Origin: CAVVSQ01 sp963848825
GTDB taxonomy: Bacteria; Planctomycetota; Planctomycetia; Gemmatales; Gemmataceae
DNA length: 64,000 nt
Assembly: GCA_963848825.1 (NCBI GenBank)
Contig: CAWKFA010000015.1
Span: 1,736,001 to 1,800,000, forward strand
Reading direction: 5' to 3'
Shown: positions 40,709 through 49,686 of the stretch, one piece after another
How the letters are laid out: every line of letters starts with the position of its first letter
How positions within the stretch are numbered: position 1 is the stretch's first letter
Notes under the pieces: generated by a model
Told to the model about the DNA's origin: nothing
Databases searched by the model: none
The model's input: the letters and a program-made list of their open reading frames with translations, nothing else
Program-made: the position numbers and the translations under genes

Positions 40709-41473
40709 ATGCGCTGGGACATGAAGCACGTCATTATCGACCGGCCGAGAAAAGGGGGCGATGGTGGCAAGAGTAAACCGCCGAAGGGCACGAAGCGCCG
40801 CTGGCAGCGCCTGGCGGCCGAAGACTATCCGACATCCGAAAGCACGGCCCGCCGCTACGGAGCCAACTGCAAGTACCTCAACGAGCATCTCGCGCCGCTG
40901 ATCCGCTGGCTGCGCGGCAATTGCGGCCGTCCCTGGAACAAAGTCTATTCCGAAATCTGCGCGGGCCTGAGCGTTCGCAACGCCACCTCCGCGCACGTCC
41001 GCGACCACGCCGAGAAATTCGTCCTTCAAAACACTCTACTTATCAACGGCAGCGTGTGCGACAGCAGAGGAAACCCGCTAAACGTCGGCCGATGGGTCTG
41101 GTGTCCTTTCTACGTCGATCCGCGCAACGGCATCTTGCGGGAAGCCGCCAGACAAAAGCGCCCGCGCCACCACACCAAGGAGATGGATTTCGTCGAAGGC
41201 AAAGACCAGTTCCACCAATACCGCCTGGTAAATGACATCTGGTACGAGGTGGAACTAACAGCCTTCCCAACCCGTAGTCTTACCCTGGTTCGTGACGTTC
41301 TGCTGCACAAAGCCCTCAACGGCCACGAGGCGGGCCATGCTTACTGCGCCTACATCTATGCCAAAAGCAAGCGCCAGCTCGGTAAGGAGGAAATAAAAAA
41401 ACTTAAGCTGCGGGAAACACCGCTGGGGCGTTTGAATAGCCTCGCGCAAAGCCGCGAAGACGCCAGGAAATAA
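40709..41473 (+). CDS. Conserved planctomycete-type hypothetical protein
   Basis: A 254-aa intact ORF with a very strong ribosome site (GGAAAGGAGGGGAGGGG before ATG 40709). Features: basic N-terminus (RPRKGGDGGKSKPPKGTKRR), CKYLNEHLAPLIRWLRG and GRPWNKVYSEIC (~55-85), HVRDHAEKFVLQNTLLINGSV, WCPFYVDPRNGILRE, and AKSKRQLGKEEIKKLKL near the end. The pattern resembles a family I associate with Gemmata-like genomes, function unknown. NGHEAGHAYCAY contains an HExxH-like string, but nothing else suggests a metallopeptidase. No TM or signal peptide. Confidence 0.7.
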   Translation: MRWDMKHVIIDRPRKGGDGGKSKPPKGTKRRWQRLAAEDYPTSESTARRYGANCKYLNEHLAPLIRWLRGNCGRPWNKVYSEICAGLSVRNATSAHVRDHAEKFVLQNTLLINGSVCDSRGNPLNVGRWVWCPFYVDPRNGILREAARQKRPRHHTKEMDFVEGKDQFHQYRLVNDIWYEVELTAFPTRSLTLVRDVLLHKALNGHEAGHAYCAYIYAKSKRQLGKEEIKKLKLRETPLGRLNSLAQSREDARK

Positions 41474-41727
41474 AAGGCATTGAATCAAGAGCTAGTTTTT
41501 AAGTATAGGCCTGTCGTTTGGCAGACGGATTTTTTGGGAGAGTGAAGCAGTCAAGTTGTCGGGGCATGGGCGTGAAAATGGGGCCGCCATACAGCGGTTT
41601 TCATAAAGATCGCCAAGAATTCCAAGTTGCTATGTCAGCAGAACGTACGGTTGCCAGACCATTTTGAAAGCCCAAGGTCGACTTTCACAATGGTCGTGGC
41701 AACCTCCGTTTTGTCTGCAAGGCCGCG

Positions 41728-42213
41728 CTAGGCTTTTTGCGTGAACGCGGTTTTCATGGCGGCTTGCATTTCCGCCGGGGTCATCTCTTTAATGTGTGTG
41801 GCGAGTGACCATTTGTGGCCGTACGGGTCGGTTAGCACGGCGTAGCGGTCGCCCCAAAACATGTCTGCCGGGGGCATGATGACGGTGGCGCCGGCTTCCT
41901 GGGCTCGTTTGACCGCAGCATCGCAGTTTTCGACGTAGTGGTGCAGGGTGACCGGCGTGCCTTTGAGGGCCGTGGCCGTGCCTGACTTGCCTCCGCAGAA
42001 TTCTGGGAAGTCATCGACGAGGAACACGAAACTCTTGCCGATGCGAATCGCGGCATGCATGATGCGGTGGCCGTCGGGGGCCGGCATACGGTGGGCTTCC
42101 TCGGCGCCAAACGCTTTTTTGTAGAATTCGATGGCCTCGGAGCAGGGACTGCACACCAGGTGCGGAATCAAGTTTTCGAGCCCCGGGGGGATGGGTTGGA
42201 TGGGCTTGCTCAT
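41728..42213 (-). CDS. VOC-superfamily (PhnB-like) protein
   Basis: A 161-aa intact protein: LIPHLVCSPCSEAIEFYKKAFGAEE at the start, FVFLVDDFPEF, VTLHHYVENCDAAVKRAQEAGA, MFWGDRYAVLTDPYGHKWSLATH. This is the PhnB-like glyoxalase/bleomycin-resistance fold with paired beta-alpha-beta-beta-beta modules. Members often sit with ECF/DGPF genes. The reaction is not predictable; typical metal ligands are partly replaced, so a binding role is possible. Confidence 0.88.
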   Translation of the reverse strand: MSKPIQPIPPGLENLIPHLVCSPCSEAIEFYKKAFGAEEAHRMPAPDGHRIMHAAIRIGKSFVFLVDDFPEFCGGKSGTATALKGTPVTLHHYVENCDAAVKRAQEAGATVIMPPADMFWGDRYAVLTDPYGHKWSLATHIKEMTPAEMQAAMKTAFTQKA

Positions 42214-42264
42214 GTTTACTCCTTGAAAAAATGGTTGTCAGGGATAACTTTCTCGCCTCACTAT

Positions 42265-42296
42265 CAAATAGTCGAATGGCACAGCCGTGAATCGAC
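42265..42296. repeat. Small intergenic hairpin repeat, copy 2
   Basis: Second copy of the CAAATAGTCGAATG...AATCGACA hairpin described at 39264. It lies between the SRAP gene end (42317) and the VOC gene start (42213) on the minus strand. Confidence 0.5.
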
Positions 42297-42316
42297 AAAT
42301 GTTGGAAATAATAATG

Positions 42317-42984
42317 TCAGGCACTCGCCAGGCAAGCCGCGCCTTCGTTGCGGGCATTGTTGACGTGGATGCCGACCGCACTGGCGGAGACTTCTTCGTG
42401 GGGGTAGGGGCGGAGCATTTCCTGCAGGATGCCCGGGTCGGCAAGCGCGGATCAAGCCAGCGGGCATAATCCGTCGGTTGCATGATGACGGGCATGCGGT
42501 CGTGCAGGGGACGGACGACGTCGTTCGCATCCGTCGTAATGATCGTGCAGCTCTCGACTTGACTATCAGGGCCGGTCCAGGTCTCCCAAAGCCCGGCAAA
42601 GGCGAAAGGCTGGCCGTCGCGTAATTTAAAGTGAAATGCACGTTTGGGCGTGGCTTTGGCCAATTTCGGCCATTCGTAAAAGCCGTCGGCGATTATCAAG
42701 CAGCGGCGCCGCTTGAAGGCAGCGCGGAAGGCGGGTTTGCTGGCCACCGTGTCGGCACGCGCGTTGATAAGGCTGGCGCTGAGTTTCTGGTCCTTGGCCC
42801 AGGAGGGAATCAGGCCCCAGCGCAGCAGCACGCCGCGTGGCCGGGCGTTTTGTTCCTGGCGGATGGCCAGTATTTGCTGGGTTGGCGCCACGTTATAACG
42901 CGGCGCAACATCCGGAATGTCAAAGAGCGGAAAGATCTCCGCTAACTTCGCGGTCGGCGACGTGAGAGTGAAGCGTCCACACAT
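42317..42984 (-). CDS. yedK: SRAP/HMCES-family protein (abasic-site DNA-protein crosslinker; frameshifted)
   Basis: ATG 42984 begins MCGRFTLTSPTAKLAEIF; Cys2 is the residue that forms the thiazolidine crosslink to abasic sites in single-stranded DNA after Met removal. Other signature blocks: RYNVAPTQQILAIRQ, LRWGLIPSWAKD, INARADTVASKPAF, CLIIADGFYEW, CTIITTDAND, HDRMPVIM. The frame breaks near 42450: the alternative frame gives ALADPGILQEMLRPYPHEEVSASAVGIHVNNARNEG and stops at 42317. Corrected length, ~223 aa, is normal. It follows the thioredoxin gene by 56 bp on the same strand. Confidence 0.92.
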
Positions 42985-43040
42985 AGAGGGCAGGGGGTTA
43001 AGGCAAATCTGGCGTTCGCACCGCGGGACGACATTTCCCA

Positions 43041-43899
43041 TTAATACAAAAGCGCCGCCAGCTTGTCGCGATAAGCATCGGCCAGGGGGCTGCGAACGCC
43101 GACGGCATGGAATATCTTGACCATCGTCTCGCGCACCTTTCGTCTTGGCGATTTTTAGATCGCGCTCAGCTGCGTTGAGGAGCATTTCCAGTGCTTCGGA
43201 ATAACGCCCGGCAGCTGCTTCAACGCAGCCCAGGTCGTAAAGGATTTGGGCGTTTTTCGGATCGATCTCCAGCCGGGCACGCAGGGTAGGCTCGTCGCCG
43301 CACGTGCCGGCGTGGCCGCGCAGCCAGAGGATGGCGCTCAAGCGTTCGGCTTCGGCCCCTTGCTCGCTGCCTGGCCCGACGCGGTCCAGCAATTCGGTCG
43401 CCTCGCCATCTTTGTTTTGTGCAATTAGAATACGGGCGAGGCCGAGGACTGCGGCCTCTTGATTGGCCTCCTTCTGCAAGGCAGCCCGATAAAGCTTCTC
43501 GGCCTGCGCCGGATCGGTTTTTTCGAGGGCGACGGCATCCTTCGATTTGCGTTCGGCTTCGGAGGGAGAGATTCGGTTGAGGAAATCGTCAATCTGGTGT
43601 TCGGGCAGCAAGCCCACGAAGTCGAGCACGGGACGGCCGGCGCGAAAGGCAACCACCATCGGAATGGACTCGATTCCAAACTGCATGGCCAGGCCCTGTT
43701 CTTCGTCGATGTTGACCTTGGCCAGCAATATGGCGCCGGCACGCTGGTTGACGAGCTTTTCGAGGATGGGGGCCAGCGAGCGGCAGGGACCGCACCAGGG
43801 GGCCCAAAAGTCGACGACCACGGGTACCGTATTTGATTTCTCGATCACCATGGATTCGAAATCTTTTTCACCAACTGCGAAAATCCAGGACGAATTCAT
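43041..43899 (-). CDS. cnoX: Thioredoxin-TPR protein (CnoX/YbbN-like; frameshifted)
   Basis: ATG 43899. Residues 1-110 are a thioredoxin domain with active site WCGPC at 35-39 and the cis-Pro in SIPMVVAF. TPR-like helices follow (DPAQAEKLYRAALQKEANQ, GLARILIAQNKDGEATELL, RYSEALEMLLNAAERD). The frame breaks near 43147; the repaired end is VRETMVKIFHAVGVRSPLADAYRDKLAALLY, stop 43041, the usual YbbN C-terminus. Length ~286 aa. E. coli CnoX is a holdase cooperating with GroEL and DnaK; unlike it, this protein keeps both active-site cysteines, so redox activity is possible. Confidence 0.9.
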
Positions 43900-44011
43900 G
43901 GTTTCCAGGCTCCTGACGTGGTAGGAAGTGCTTCATTCCCTATTTTATCAAATGACATCGCGAAAATCTGGCAGACCCTGCCGGGTCATCACAAACAACA
44001 CGGGAGCCCTC

Positions 44012-44404
44012 ATGACGGATAACGTCGCGCAAGAACTTCTCAAGCTCAATCAGCAGCTCCTCGACGCGATTGTCCAGGCCGATTGGCCCAAATATCAGGA
44101 GCTCTGCGACCCGTCGATCACCTGCTTCGAGCCGGAAGCATCAGGGCAGCTCGTGGCGGGCATGGATTTTCATCACTTTTATTTTAAGCTTGGGCCGACT
44201 CAAGGACAGCACTGCACGACGATGGCGTCGCCGCATGTCCGGGTTATGGGAGAAGTTGCGGTGGTAAGTTATTTGCGGCTCAACCAGCGAATGCTAGCCG
44301 ATGGCTCGCCGGTGACGCGCACCGTGGAAGAGACGCGGGTGTGGCAGAAACAAGGCGGTCGCTGGAAACATGTACATTTTCATCGATCGGCGCCGACGAA
44401 ATGA
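44012..44404 (+). CDS. SnoaL-like/CaMKII-association-domain protein
   Basis: A 130-aa protein starting at ATG 44012 with GGGAG six bases upstream. Motifs: ELLKLNQQLLDAIVQADWPKYQELC, ITCFEPEASGQLVAGMDFHHFYF, GQHCTTMASPHVRVMGEVAVVSY, TVEETRVWQKQGGRWKHVHFHRS. This matches the calcium/calmodulin-dependent kinase II association-domain-like group of the NTF2 superfamily, which forms oligomeric rings. In bacteria the ligand is unknown. The gene stands alone. Confidence 0.85.
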   Translation: MTDNVAQELLKLNQQLLDAIVQADWPKYQELCDPSITCFEPEASGQLVAGMDFHHFYFKLGPTQGQHCTTMASPHVRVMGEVAVVSYLRLNQRMLADGSPVTRTVEETRVWQKQGGRWKHVHFHRSAPTK

Positions 44405-44582
44405 GGAATTCCTTCGCCAGCGGAAGGGCTGGCCATCAGCGCGCATCGCTCGGGCGGTACAACCCTCAAGCTCACTTCCATCTTGTGTCACCGTTTTTTT
44501 TGCTTTCTTCGTTTTATGCCCTAAGCTTGCAATGATGTAGGCCTGAATCCCCAATCTCGGACAAGAACTGTCCGGATCCCCA

Positions 44583-45380
44583 ATGAAAGGCACATCCTTG
44601 AAAGTCGTCATCCTGTGCGGCGGCCAGGGTACCCGTCTGCGCGAAGAAACTGAATATCGCCCCAAACCCATGGTCGAAGTCGGCGGCCGGCCGATCCTTT
44701 GGCATATCATGAAGTCCTATGCCCACTATGGGCATACGCAATTCGTCCTTTGCCTGGGCTACAAAGGCAATGTCATCAAGGATTACTTCCTCAACTACGA
44801 GGCGATGAACAGCGATATCACGTTGACGCTGGGCCAACTCCGCGCCATCGCCTACCACGACCAGCACCACGAGCAGGAATTCGCCGTCACCCTGGCCGAC
44901 ACGGGCCAAAATACACTCACCGGCGGCCGCCTCAAACGCATCCAAAAACATGTCGGCAAATCCGACACCTTTATGGTCACCTACGGGGACGGGCTGTCCG
45001 ACGTCAATATCGCGGAAGTCGTCGCGTTTCATCGCATGCACGGCAAAAAGGCGACGCTCACCACGGTGCGGCCGACGTCCCGCTACGGCATTATCGACAT
45101 CGGCGGCACCGGCGGCGTCGAGCAGTTCAACGAAAAGCCCGTACTCGATAGCTGGATCAACGCCGGCTTTTTCGTCTTTAATCGAAGCGTCTTCGATTAT
45201 CTCGATGGCGGCGATGAATGTATTCTCGAACGCAAGCCGCTGGAACGCCTGGCGGCCGAAGGCCAGCTGATGGCCTACAAGCATGAAGGCTTTTTCTACG
45301 CGATGGACACCTATCGCGAATATCAGATTTTAAACGAACTGTGGAACACAGGAGCGGCCCCATGGAAAGTCTGGGACTAA
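44583..45380 (+). CDS. rfbF: Glucose-1-phosphate cytidylyltransferase
   Basis: A 265-aa intact protein with the nucleotidyltransferase motif LCGGQGTRLREETEYRPKPM (~11-30), family signatures GYKGNVIKDYFLNYEAMNSD and LADTGQNTLTGGRLKRI, the metal-binding VTYGDGLSDV, and WINAGFFVFN. It makes CDP-glucose from CTP and glucose-1-phosphate, the first step to CDP-3,6-dideoxyhexoses. It is the first gene of a tightly packed + operon and overlaps rfbG by 19 bp. Confidence 0.96.
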   Translation: MKGTSLKVVILCGGQGTRLREETEYRPKPMVEVGGRPILWHIMKSYAHYGHTQFVLCLGYKGNVIKDYFLNYEAMNSDITLTLGQLRAIAYHDQHHEQEFAVTLADTGQNTLTGGRLKRIQKHVGKSDTFMVTYGDGLSDVNIAEVVAFHRMHGKKATLTTVRPTSRYGIIDIGGTGGVEQFNEKPVLDSWINAGFFVFNRSVFDYLDGGDECILERKPLERLAAEGQLMAYKHEGFFYAMDTYREYQILNELWNTGAAPWKVWD

Positions 45381-46360
45381 ATACCGCGTTCTGGCGCGAT
45401 CGGTGCACACTGGTGACCGGCGCGACCGGACTGGTCGGCAGCTGGCTGATCAAACGGCTTCACGCTGCCCGGGCCGATGTCCATGCCCTGGTGCGCGACT
45501 GGGTGCCTGCCTCCGAGGCCGTGCGCTCGGGAGTTCTTGACCAGGTCACCGTGGTGCGCGGCGATGTTTGCGATCGCAACTTGCTTGAACGCGTGCTCGG
45601 CGAGTTCGAGATCGATACGGTGATTCATCTCGCGGCGCAAACGATCGTCGGCATCGCCAACCGTAACCCGGTCTCCACCTTCGAAACGAACATCCAGGCT
45701 ACCTGGGGCCTGCTCGAAGCCTGCCGCCGCAGCCCCAAGGTCCGGCAGATTATCCTCGCCTCTTCCGACAAGGCTTACGGCGACCAGGAAAACTTGCCTT
45801 ATGATGAATCGACCCCGCTGCAAGGCAAACACCCGTATGATGTCAGCAAGTCGTGCGCGGACCTCATCGCTCAGACTTATGCGAACACCTACGGCACCCC
45901 CGTCGTTATCACGCGCTGCGGTAACTTTTACGGCGGCGGCGACCTGAACTGGAATCGGATCATTCCCGGCACCATGCGTTCGCTCATTCGCCACGAACGC
46001 CCCGTCGTTCGTTCGGATGGTCAGTTCGTGCGTGATTACTTTTATGTCGAGGATGGAGCCGCAGCTTATATGCACCTGGCCGAGCAGCTTGCGGCCCGCC
46101 CGGACGAATTACGCGGGCAGGCATTCAACTTTTCCAACGAGAACCCGGTGACGGTGTTGCAAATCGTCGCCGAGGTTTCGCGCGTGACCGGGAGCCCGCT
46201 GGTTCCTGAGGTCCGCAATGAGGCTAATCATGAAATTCGCAAGCAATTTTTGAGCGCCGCCAAGGCACGCAGGTTGCTGAACTGGCGCCCGCTCTTTTCG
46301 CTCAGCGACGGGCTTGAGGCAACCGCCCAGTGGTACCGGGATTTCTTGACGCATGAGTAA
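45362..46360 (+). CDS. rfbG: CDP-glucose 4,6-dehydratase
   Basis: Start at ATG 45362 inside the end of rfbF. The 332-aa SDR protein has the NAD motif TLVTGATGLVGSWLIKRL, catalytic region LASSDKAYGDQENLPYDE and HPYDVSKSCADLI (Y-x-x-x-K), and RCGNFYGGGDLNWNRIIPG typical of RfbG. It converts CDP-glucose to CDP-4-keto-6-deoxyglucose, the substrate of RfbH encoded next with an 8-bp overlap. Intact. Confidence 0.95.
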   Translation: MESLGLNTAFWRDRCTLVTGATGLVGSWLIKRLHAARADVHALVRDWVPASEAVRSGVLDQVTVVRGDVCDRNLLERVLGEFEIDTVIHLAAQTIVGIANRNPVSTFETNIQATWGLLEACRRSPKVRQIILASSDKAYGDQENLPYDESTPLQGKHPYDVSKSCADLIAQTYANTYGTPVVITRCGNFYGGGDLNWNRIIPGTMRSLIRHERPVVRSDGQFVRDYFYVEDGAAAYMHLAEQLAARPDELRGQAFNFSNENPVTVLQIVAEVSRVTGSPLVPEVRNEANHEIRKQFLSAAKARRLLNWRPLFSLSDGLEATAQWYRDFLTHE

Positions 46361-47666
46361 AACCCCTCAACAACTCCGGTCCGAGATCCTGGAGCTGGTT
46401 CGCGAATATCATCAGGTGGCTTTTCCGGTCAAGCCGTTCGACGCGGCCTCGACGGGCATCCCATGCGCGGGCCGCGTTTTCGACGCCGATGACATCAGTC
46501 ACCTCGTCGACAGCTCGCTGGATTTCTGGCTCACGACGGGCCGCTTTGCCGCCGAATTCGAGCGCTCCTTCGCTCAATTCTGGGGCCTGCGGCATGCCGT
46601 CCTGGTTAACTCCGGCTCCTCCGCCAATTTGCTGGCGCTCACCTGCCTGACCTCGCCAAAGCTGGGCGACCGCCAGTTGCGCCCCGGCGATGAAGTGATC
46701 ACCGTGGCGGCCGGCTTTCCCACGACCGTCAACCCCATCATTCAAAACCGGTTGGTGCCTGTTTTCCTCGACGTGAAGATACCGACTTACAACGTCGACG
46801 TCGAACAACTCGAAGCGTCGCTGTCGTCGCGCACCCGGGCGATCATGATCGCGCATACTCTCGGCAATCCGTACGATCTGGCGCGGGTCACCGCGTTCGC
46901 CGCCAAGCACAACCTTTGGCTTATCGAAGATTGTTGCGACGCCGCCGGCTCGACCTATCAGGGCAAGGCGGTGGGCACCTTCGGGGACCTGGCGACGTGC
47001 AGCTTTTATCCGGCCCACCATATCACCATGGGCGAAGGGGGCTGCGTCTTGACCGATCGCCCCCAGCTCAAAACGCTGGTCGAATCGTTTCGTGACTGGG
47101 GACGCGATTGCTGGTGCGATCCGGGTAAAGACAACACCTGCGGCAAGCGTTTCGGCTGGCAGCAGTGTCAGCTCCCCATGGGGTACGACCACAAATACAC
47201 CTATTCGCACATCGGTTACAACTTGAAAGTGACCGACATGCAGGCAGCGGTCGGCGTATCCCAGCTCAAAAAATTGCCCAGATTCATCGAAGCCCGCCGC
47301 CGCAATTTTCTTTATCTCAAGGAGGGCTTGCGGGACCTGGAAGAGTATTTCATACTGCCGGAAGCGACAGCGGGCTCCGACCCCAGCTGGTTCGGGTTTC
47401 CCCTCGCGGTTCGCCCCGGTTGCAAGTTGACTCGCCATGAAGTTGTCGGGGCACTGGAACGCCAGCGCATTCAAACCCGGCTCCTTTTTGGCGGCAATTT
47501 GCTGCGCCAGCCCGCCTATGCCGGTATCGAACACCGGGTCATTGGCGAGCTCAAGAACACGGATTTCATCATGAATCGCGTGTTCTGGATTGGGGTTTAC
47601 CCGGGCCTCGACTCGGCCCGCCTGGATTATGTGCTTGATGTGTTTCATCGGTTGGTACAGCAATAA
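46353..47666 (+). CDS. rfbH: CDP-6-deoxy-4-hexulose 3-dehydrase (E1, PMP-dependent)
   Basis: A 437-aa intact DegT-family protein. NSGSSANLLALTCLTS binds the cofactor phosphate, and IEDCCDAAGSTYQGKAVGT has the Asp contacting PLP. In SFYPAHHITMGEGG (~218-231) the usual Schiff-base Lys is replaced by His, the hallmark of RfbH/E1 enzymes that use PMP for C3 deoxygenation. DWGRDCWCDPGKDNTCGKRF holds the cysteines that bind the [2Fe-2S] cluster. It removes the C3 oxygen with electrons from a reductase (E3), which is not encoded in this window. Product: CDP-3,6-dideoxy-4-keto-glucose. Confidence 0.95.
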   Translation: MSKTPQQLRSEILELVREYHQVAFPVKPFDAASTGIPCAGRVFDADDISHLVDSSLDFWLTTGRFAAEFERSFAQFWGLRHAVLVNSGSSANLLALTCLTSPKLGDRQLRPGDEVITVAAGFPTTVNPIIQNRLVPVFLDVKIPTYNVDVEQLEASLSSRTRAIMIAHTLGNPYDLARVTAFAAKHNLWLIEDCCDAAGSTYQGKAVGTFGDLATCSFYPAHHITMGEGGCVLTDRPQLKTLVESFRDWGRDCWCDPGKDNTCGKRFGWQQCQLPMGYDHKYTYSHIGYNLKVTDMQAAVGVSQLKKLPRFIEARRRNFLYLKEGLRDLEEYFILPEATAGSDPSWFGFPLAVRPGCKLTRHEVVGALERQRIQTRLLFGGNLLRQPAYAGIEHRVIGELKNTDFIMNRVFWIGVYPGLDSARLDYVLDVFHRLVQQ

Positions 47667-47679
47667 GGGCCTCATCGCC

Positions 47680-48726
47680 ATGCGCCATCCGATTGTCGAA
47701 GCCGATCTGCAGTATATTCTTGCCACCGAAAGTGACTGGGCGCCTCTGGCAGGGGCGTCCTTGGTCGTTTCTGGAGCTGCCGGTTTCTTGCCAGCTTACA
47801 TGGTGGAGACCGTGTTGGCGCTCAACGACCGGCGCTTACAGGAACCTACTCAGGTGACAGGTCTGGTGCGCAACCTGAAGCGGGCTCGCGAACGTTTTCG
47901 CGGTTACGAAGGAAGGGCCGATCTGCAGTTGATCGAGCATGATATCAGTCGTCCGTTGCCCGAGCTCAAGACCGCGGATTTCATCGTCCACGCGGCAAGT
48001 CAAGCCAGCCCCAAGTTCTATGGCCCCGATCCGGTCGGCACCATGGCCGCGAATACCGCCGGCACGGAGTATCTGCTGCGCCTGGCACATGCGCGCCAGG
48101 CCAAGAAGTATCTGTATTTTAGTTCGGGCGAGGTTTATGGTCCGGCGCCGGCGCGGGTCCCCACGGGCGAAGCCGATTATGGGCCGCTGGATTGTTTGAA
48201 TGTTCGTTCGTGCTATGCGGAGAGTAAACGGCTCGGGGAAACGCTTTGTGTCGCCTGGCATGCGCAGTTCGGCGTGCCCGCGACGATCGTTCGGCCCTTC
48301 CACACTTACGGGCCGGGCATGCGCCTGGACGATGGTCGGGTGTTCGCCGATTTTGTGAAGGACATTGTCGAGCGGCGGCCCATTCAACTAAAAAGCGCCG
48401 GCAGCGCCACGCGCGCCTTTTGTTATTTGGCGGACGCCACGAGTGGTTTTTTCAGGGTCCTTTTGCGGGGCCAGGCAGCGAAGGCCTATAACATTGGGAA
48501 CGACCGGGCGGAATGCAGTATAGCCGCGTTAGCCGATATGCTCGTGGGTCTCTTTCCCGAAAGACATTTGGCGGTCGTTCGGCAGGCCCGTGATGCGGCC
48601 GACAGCTATCTCCCTCACGCGCTGGAGCGCAGTTGCCCGGACATCACGCTGGCACGCCAGCTGGGCTGGCAACCAACAACGACTTTGGCGGATGGGTTTC
48701 GTCGCACGGTGAGGAGTTTCGAATGA
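47680..48726 (+). CDS. NAD-dependent epimerase/dehydratase of the sugar operon
   Basis: Start at ATG 47680, 13 bp after rfbH. The 348-aa SDR protein has SGAAGFLPAYMVETVLALND (nucleotide binding, with the last Gly of GxxGxxG replaced by Pro-Ala), FIVHAASQASP, YFSSGEVYGP and SCYAESKRLGE (Y-x-x-x-K). It resembles UDP-glucuronate decarboxylase-like dehydratases of surface-polysaccharide clusters. By position it could reduce or epimerise the RfbH product (like CDP-abequose or paratose synthases) or make a second sugar; sequence alone does not decide. Its stop overlaps the next ATG (ATGA). Confidence 0.85.
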   Translation: MRHPIVEADLQYILATESDWAPLAGASLVVSGAAGFLPAYMVETVLALNDRRLQEPTQVTGLVRNLKRARERFRGYEGRADLQLIEHDISRPLPELKTADFIVHAASQASPKFYGPDPVGTMAANTAGTEYLLRLAHARQAKKYLYFSSGEVYGPAPARVPTGEADYGPLDCLNVRSCYAESKRLGETLCVAWHAQFGVPATIVRPFHTYGPGMRLDDGRVFADFVKDIVERRPIQLKSAGSATRAFCYLADATSGFFRVLLRGQAAKAYNIGNDRAECSIAALADMLVGLFPERHLAVVRQARDAADSYLPHALERSCPDITLARQLGWQPTTTLADGFRRTVRSFE

Positions 48727-49647
48727 CGCTTGGCCTGGCGGATTTGACGAAACGCTATCAGGACGGGGGATTACCCAAAGGGGAGTTCATCGATGCCATG
48801 ATGCGCTGCCATGCTTCCTGGTTTGAATACGCCGATTACCTGAAGGGCTCGGATGTCTCATGCATTGAGATACGGCACGGACAGGTCGTCTTGACGAGTT
48901 CGGCGGGTGTGAAACTCCTGGTTGACCGTAAGGACCGCCGCCAGCCCATCGTCGAGGCCCTTCATTTCCGCAATTACGAAAAAGCGGATGCGGCGATGCT
49001 CTATGCGTTGACGCCGGAACGGGGCGTCGTGTTTGACATCGGCGCCAATCGCGGCTGGTACAGCTTGCACCTGGCGAAGCGTTTTCCGAATATTCACATC
49101 CATGCTTTCGAACCCCTGCCGCCGATCTTTGCGTCGCTGCAAGCCAATGTCGAACTTAACCAGGCCGACAACGTCTCCCTGCATAACTTCGCCTTGTCGA
49201 ATCGCTCGGGCACGGCCCGATTCTTCTTCAACTCCAAAATTACGGTGGCTTCCTCCGCGGCCAACCTTCTGGGCGAAACCGACTCCGAGGAACTCGACGT
49301 GGAGTTGCGCACGCTTCGACGAAGTGCAGGCGGAATGGAATACCGCCATCGATCTTATTAAATGCGACGTCGAAGGGGCCGAGTTGTTCGTTTTTCAGGG
49401 GGGGATGAAGGCGATTGCAAAATGCCGCCCCATCATCTTCTGCGAGATGCTGCGTAAATGGGCCGCGAAGTTTGCCTATCATCCCAATGACATCGTCGCA
49501 CTGCTGCGCGACGCCGGTTATCGCTGTTTCGCTGCTGAAAACGGTACGTTGGTAGAGGTCATTCGCGTTGACGACACTACCCAGGCGACCAATTTCTTTT
49601 TTTTACACGAGCAAGCCCACACCCGGTTGCTCGCTACGCGCGCCTGA
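48723..49647 (+). CDS. FkbM-family methyltransferase (frameshifted)
   Basis: ATG 48723 overlaps the previous stop by 4 nt. SAM-binding motif I is VVFDIGANRGWYSLHLAK (~100-117), followed by IHAFEPLPPIFASLQANVELN and LHNFALSNRSG, the FkbM pattern. The frame breaks near 49318: dropping one C continues LDEVQAEWNTAIDLIKCDVEGAE, the conserved D-V-E-G-AE motif, and runs to 49647. Corrected length ~308 aa. FkbM enzymes O-methylate sugars or small molecules, so it probably methylates the operon's sugar or a glycan residue. Confidence 0.9.
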
Positions 49648-49686
49648 GACCGTGGCGGCAAGATTTTTGGGTTACCCGAGGCTCGC

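Noticed and set aside
42238..43899. Single 553-aa thioredoxin-SRAP fusion
   Set aside because: Each half has a better ending in another frame (43041 and 42317), and MCGRF needs its Cys at position 2 exposed by Met removal, which a fusion would prevent.
46302..47726. 474-aa minus-strand open frame opposite rfbH
   Set aside because: RfbH is complete and conserved on the + strand, so this is a shadow.
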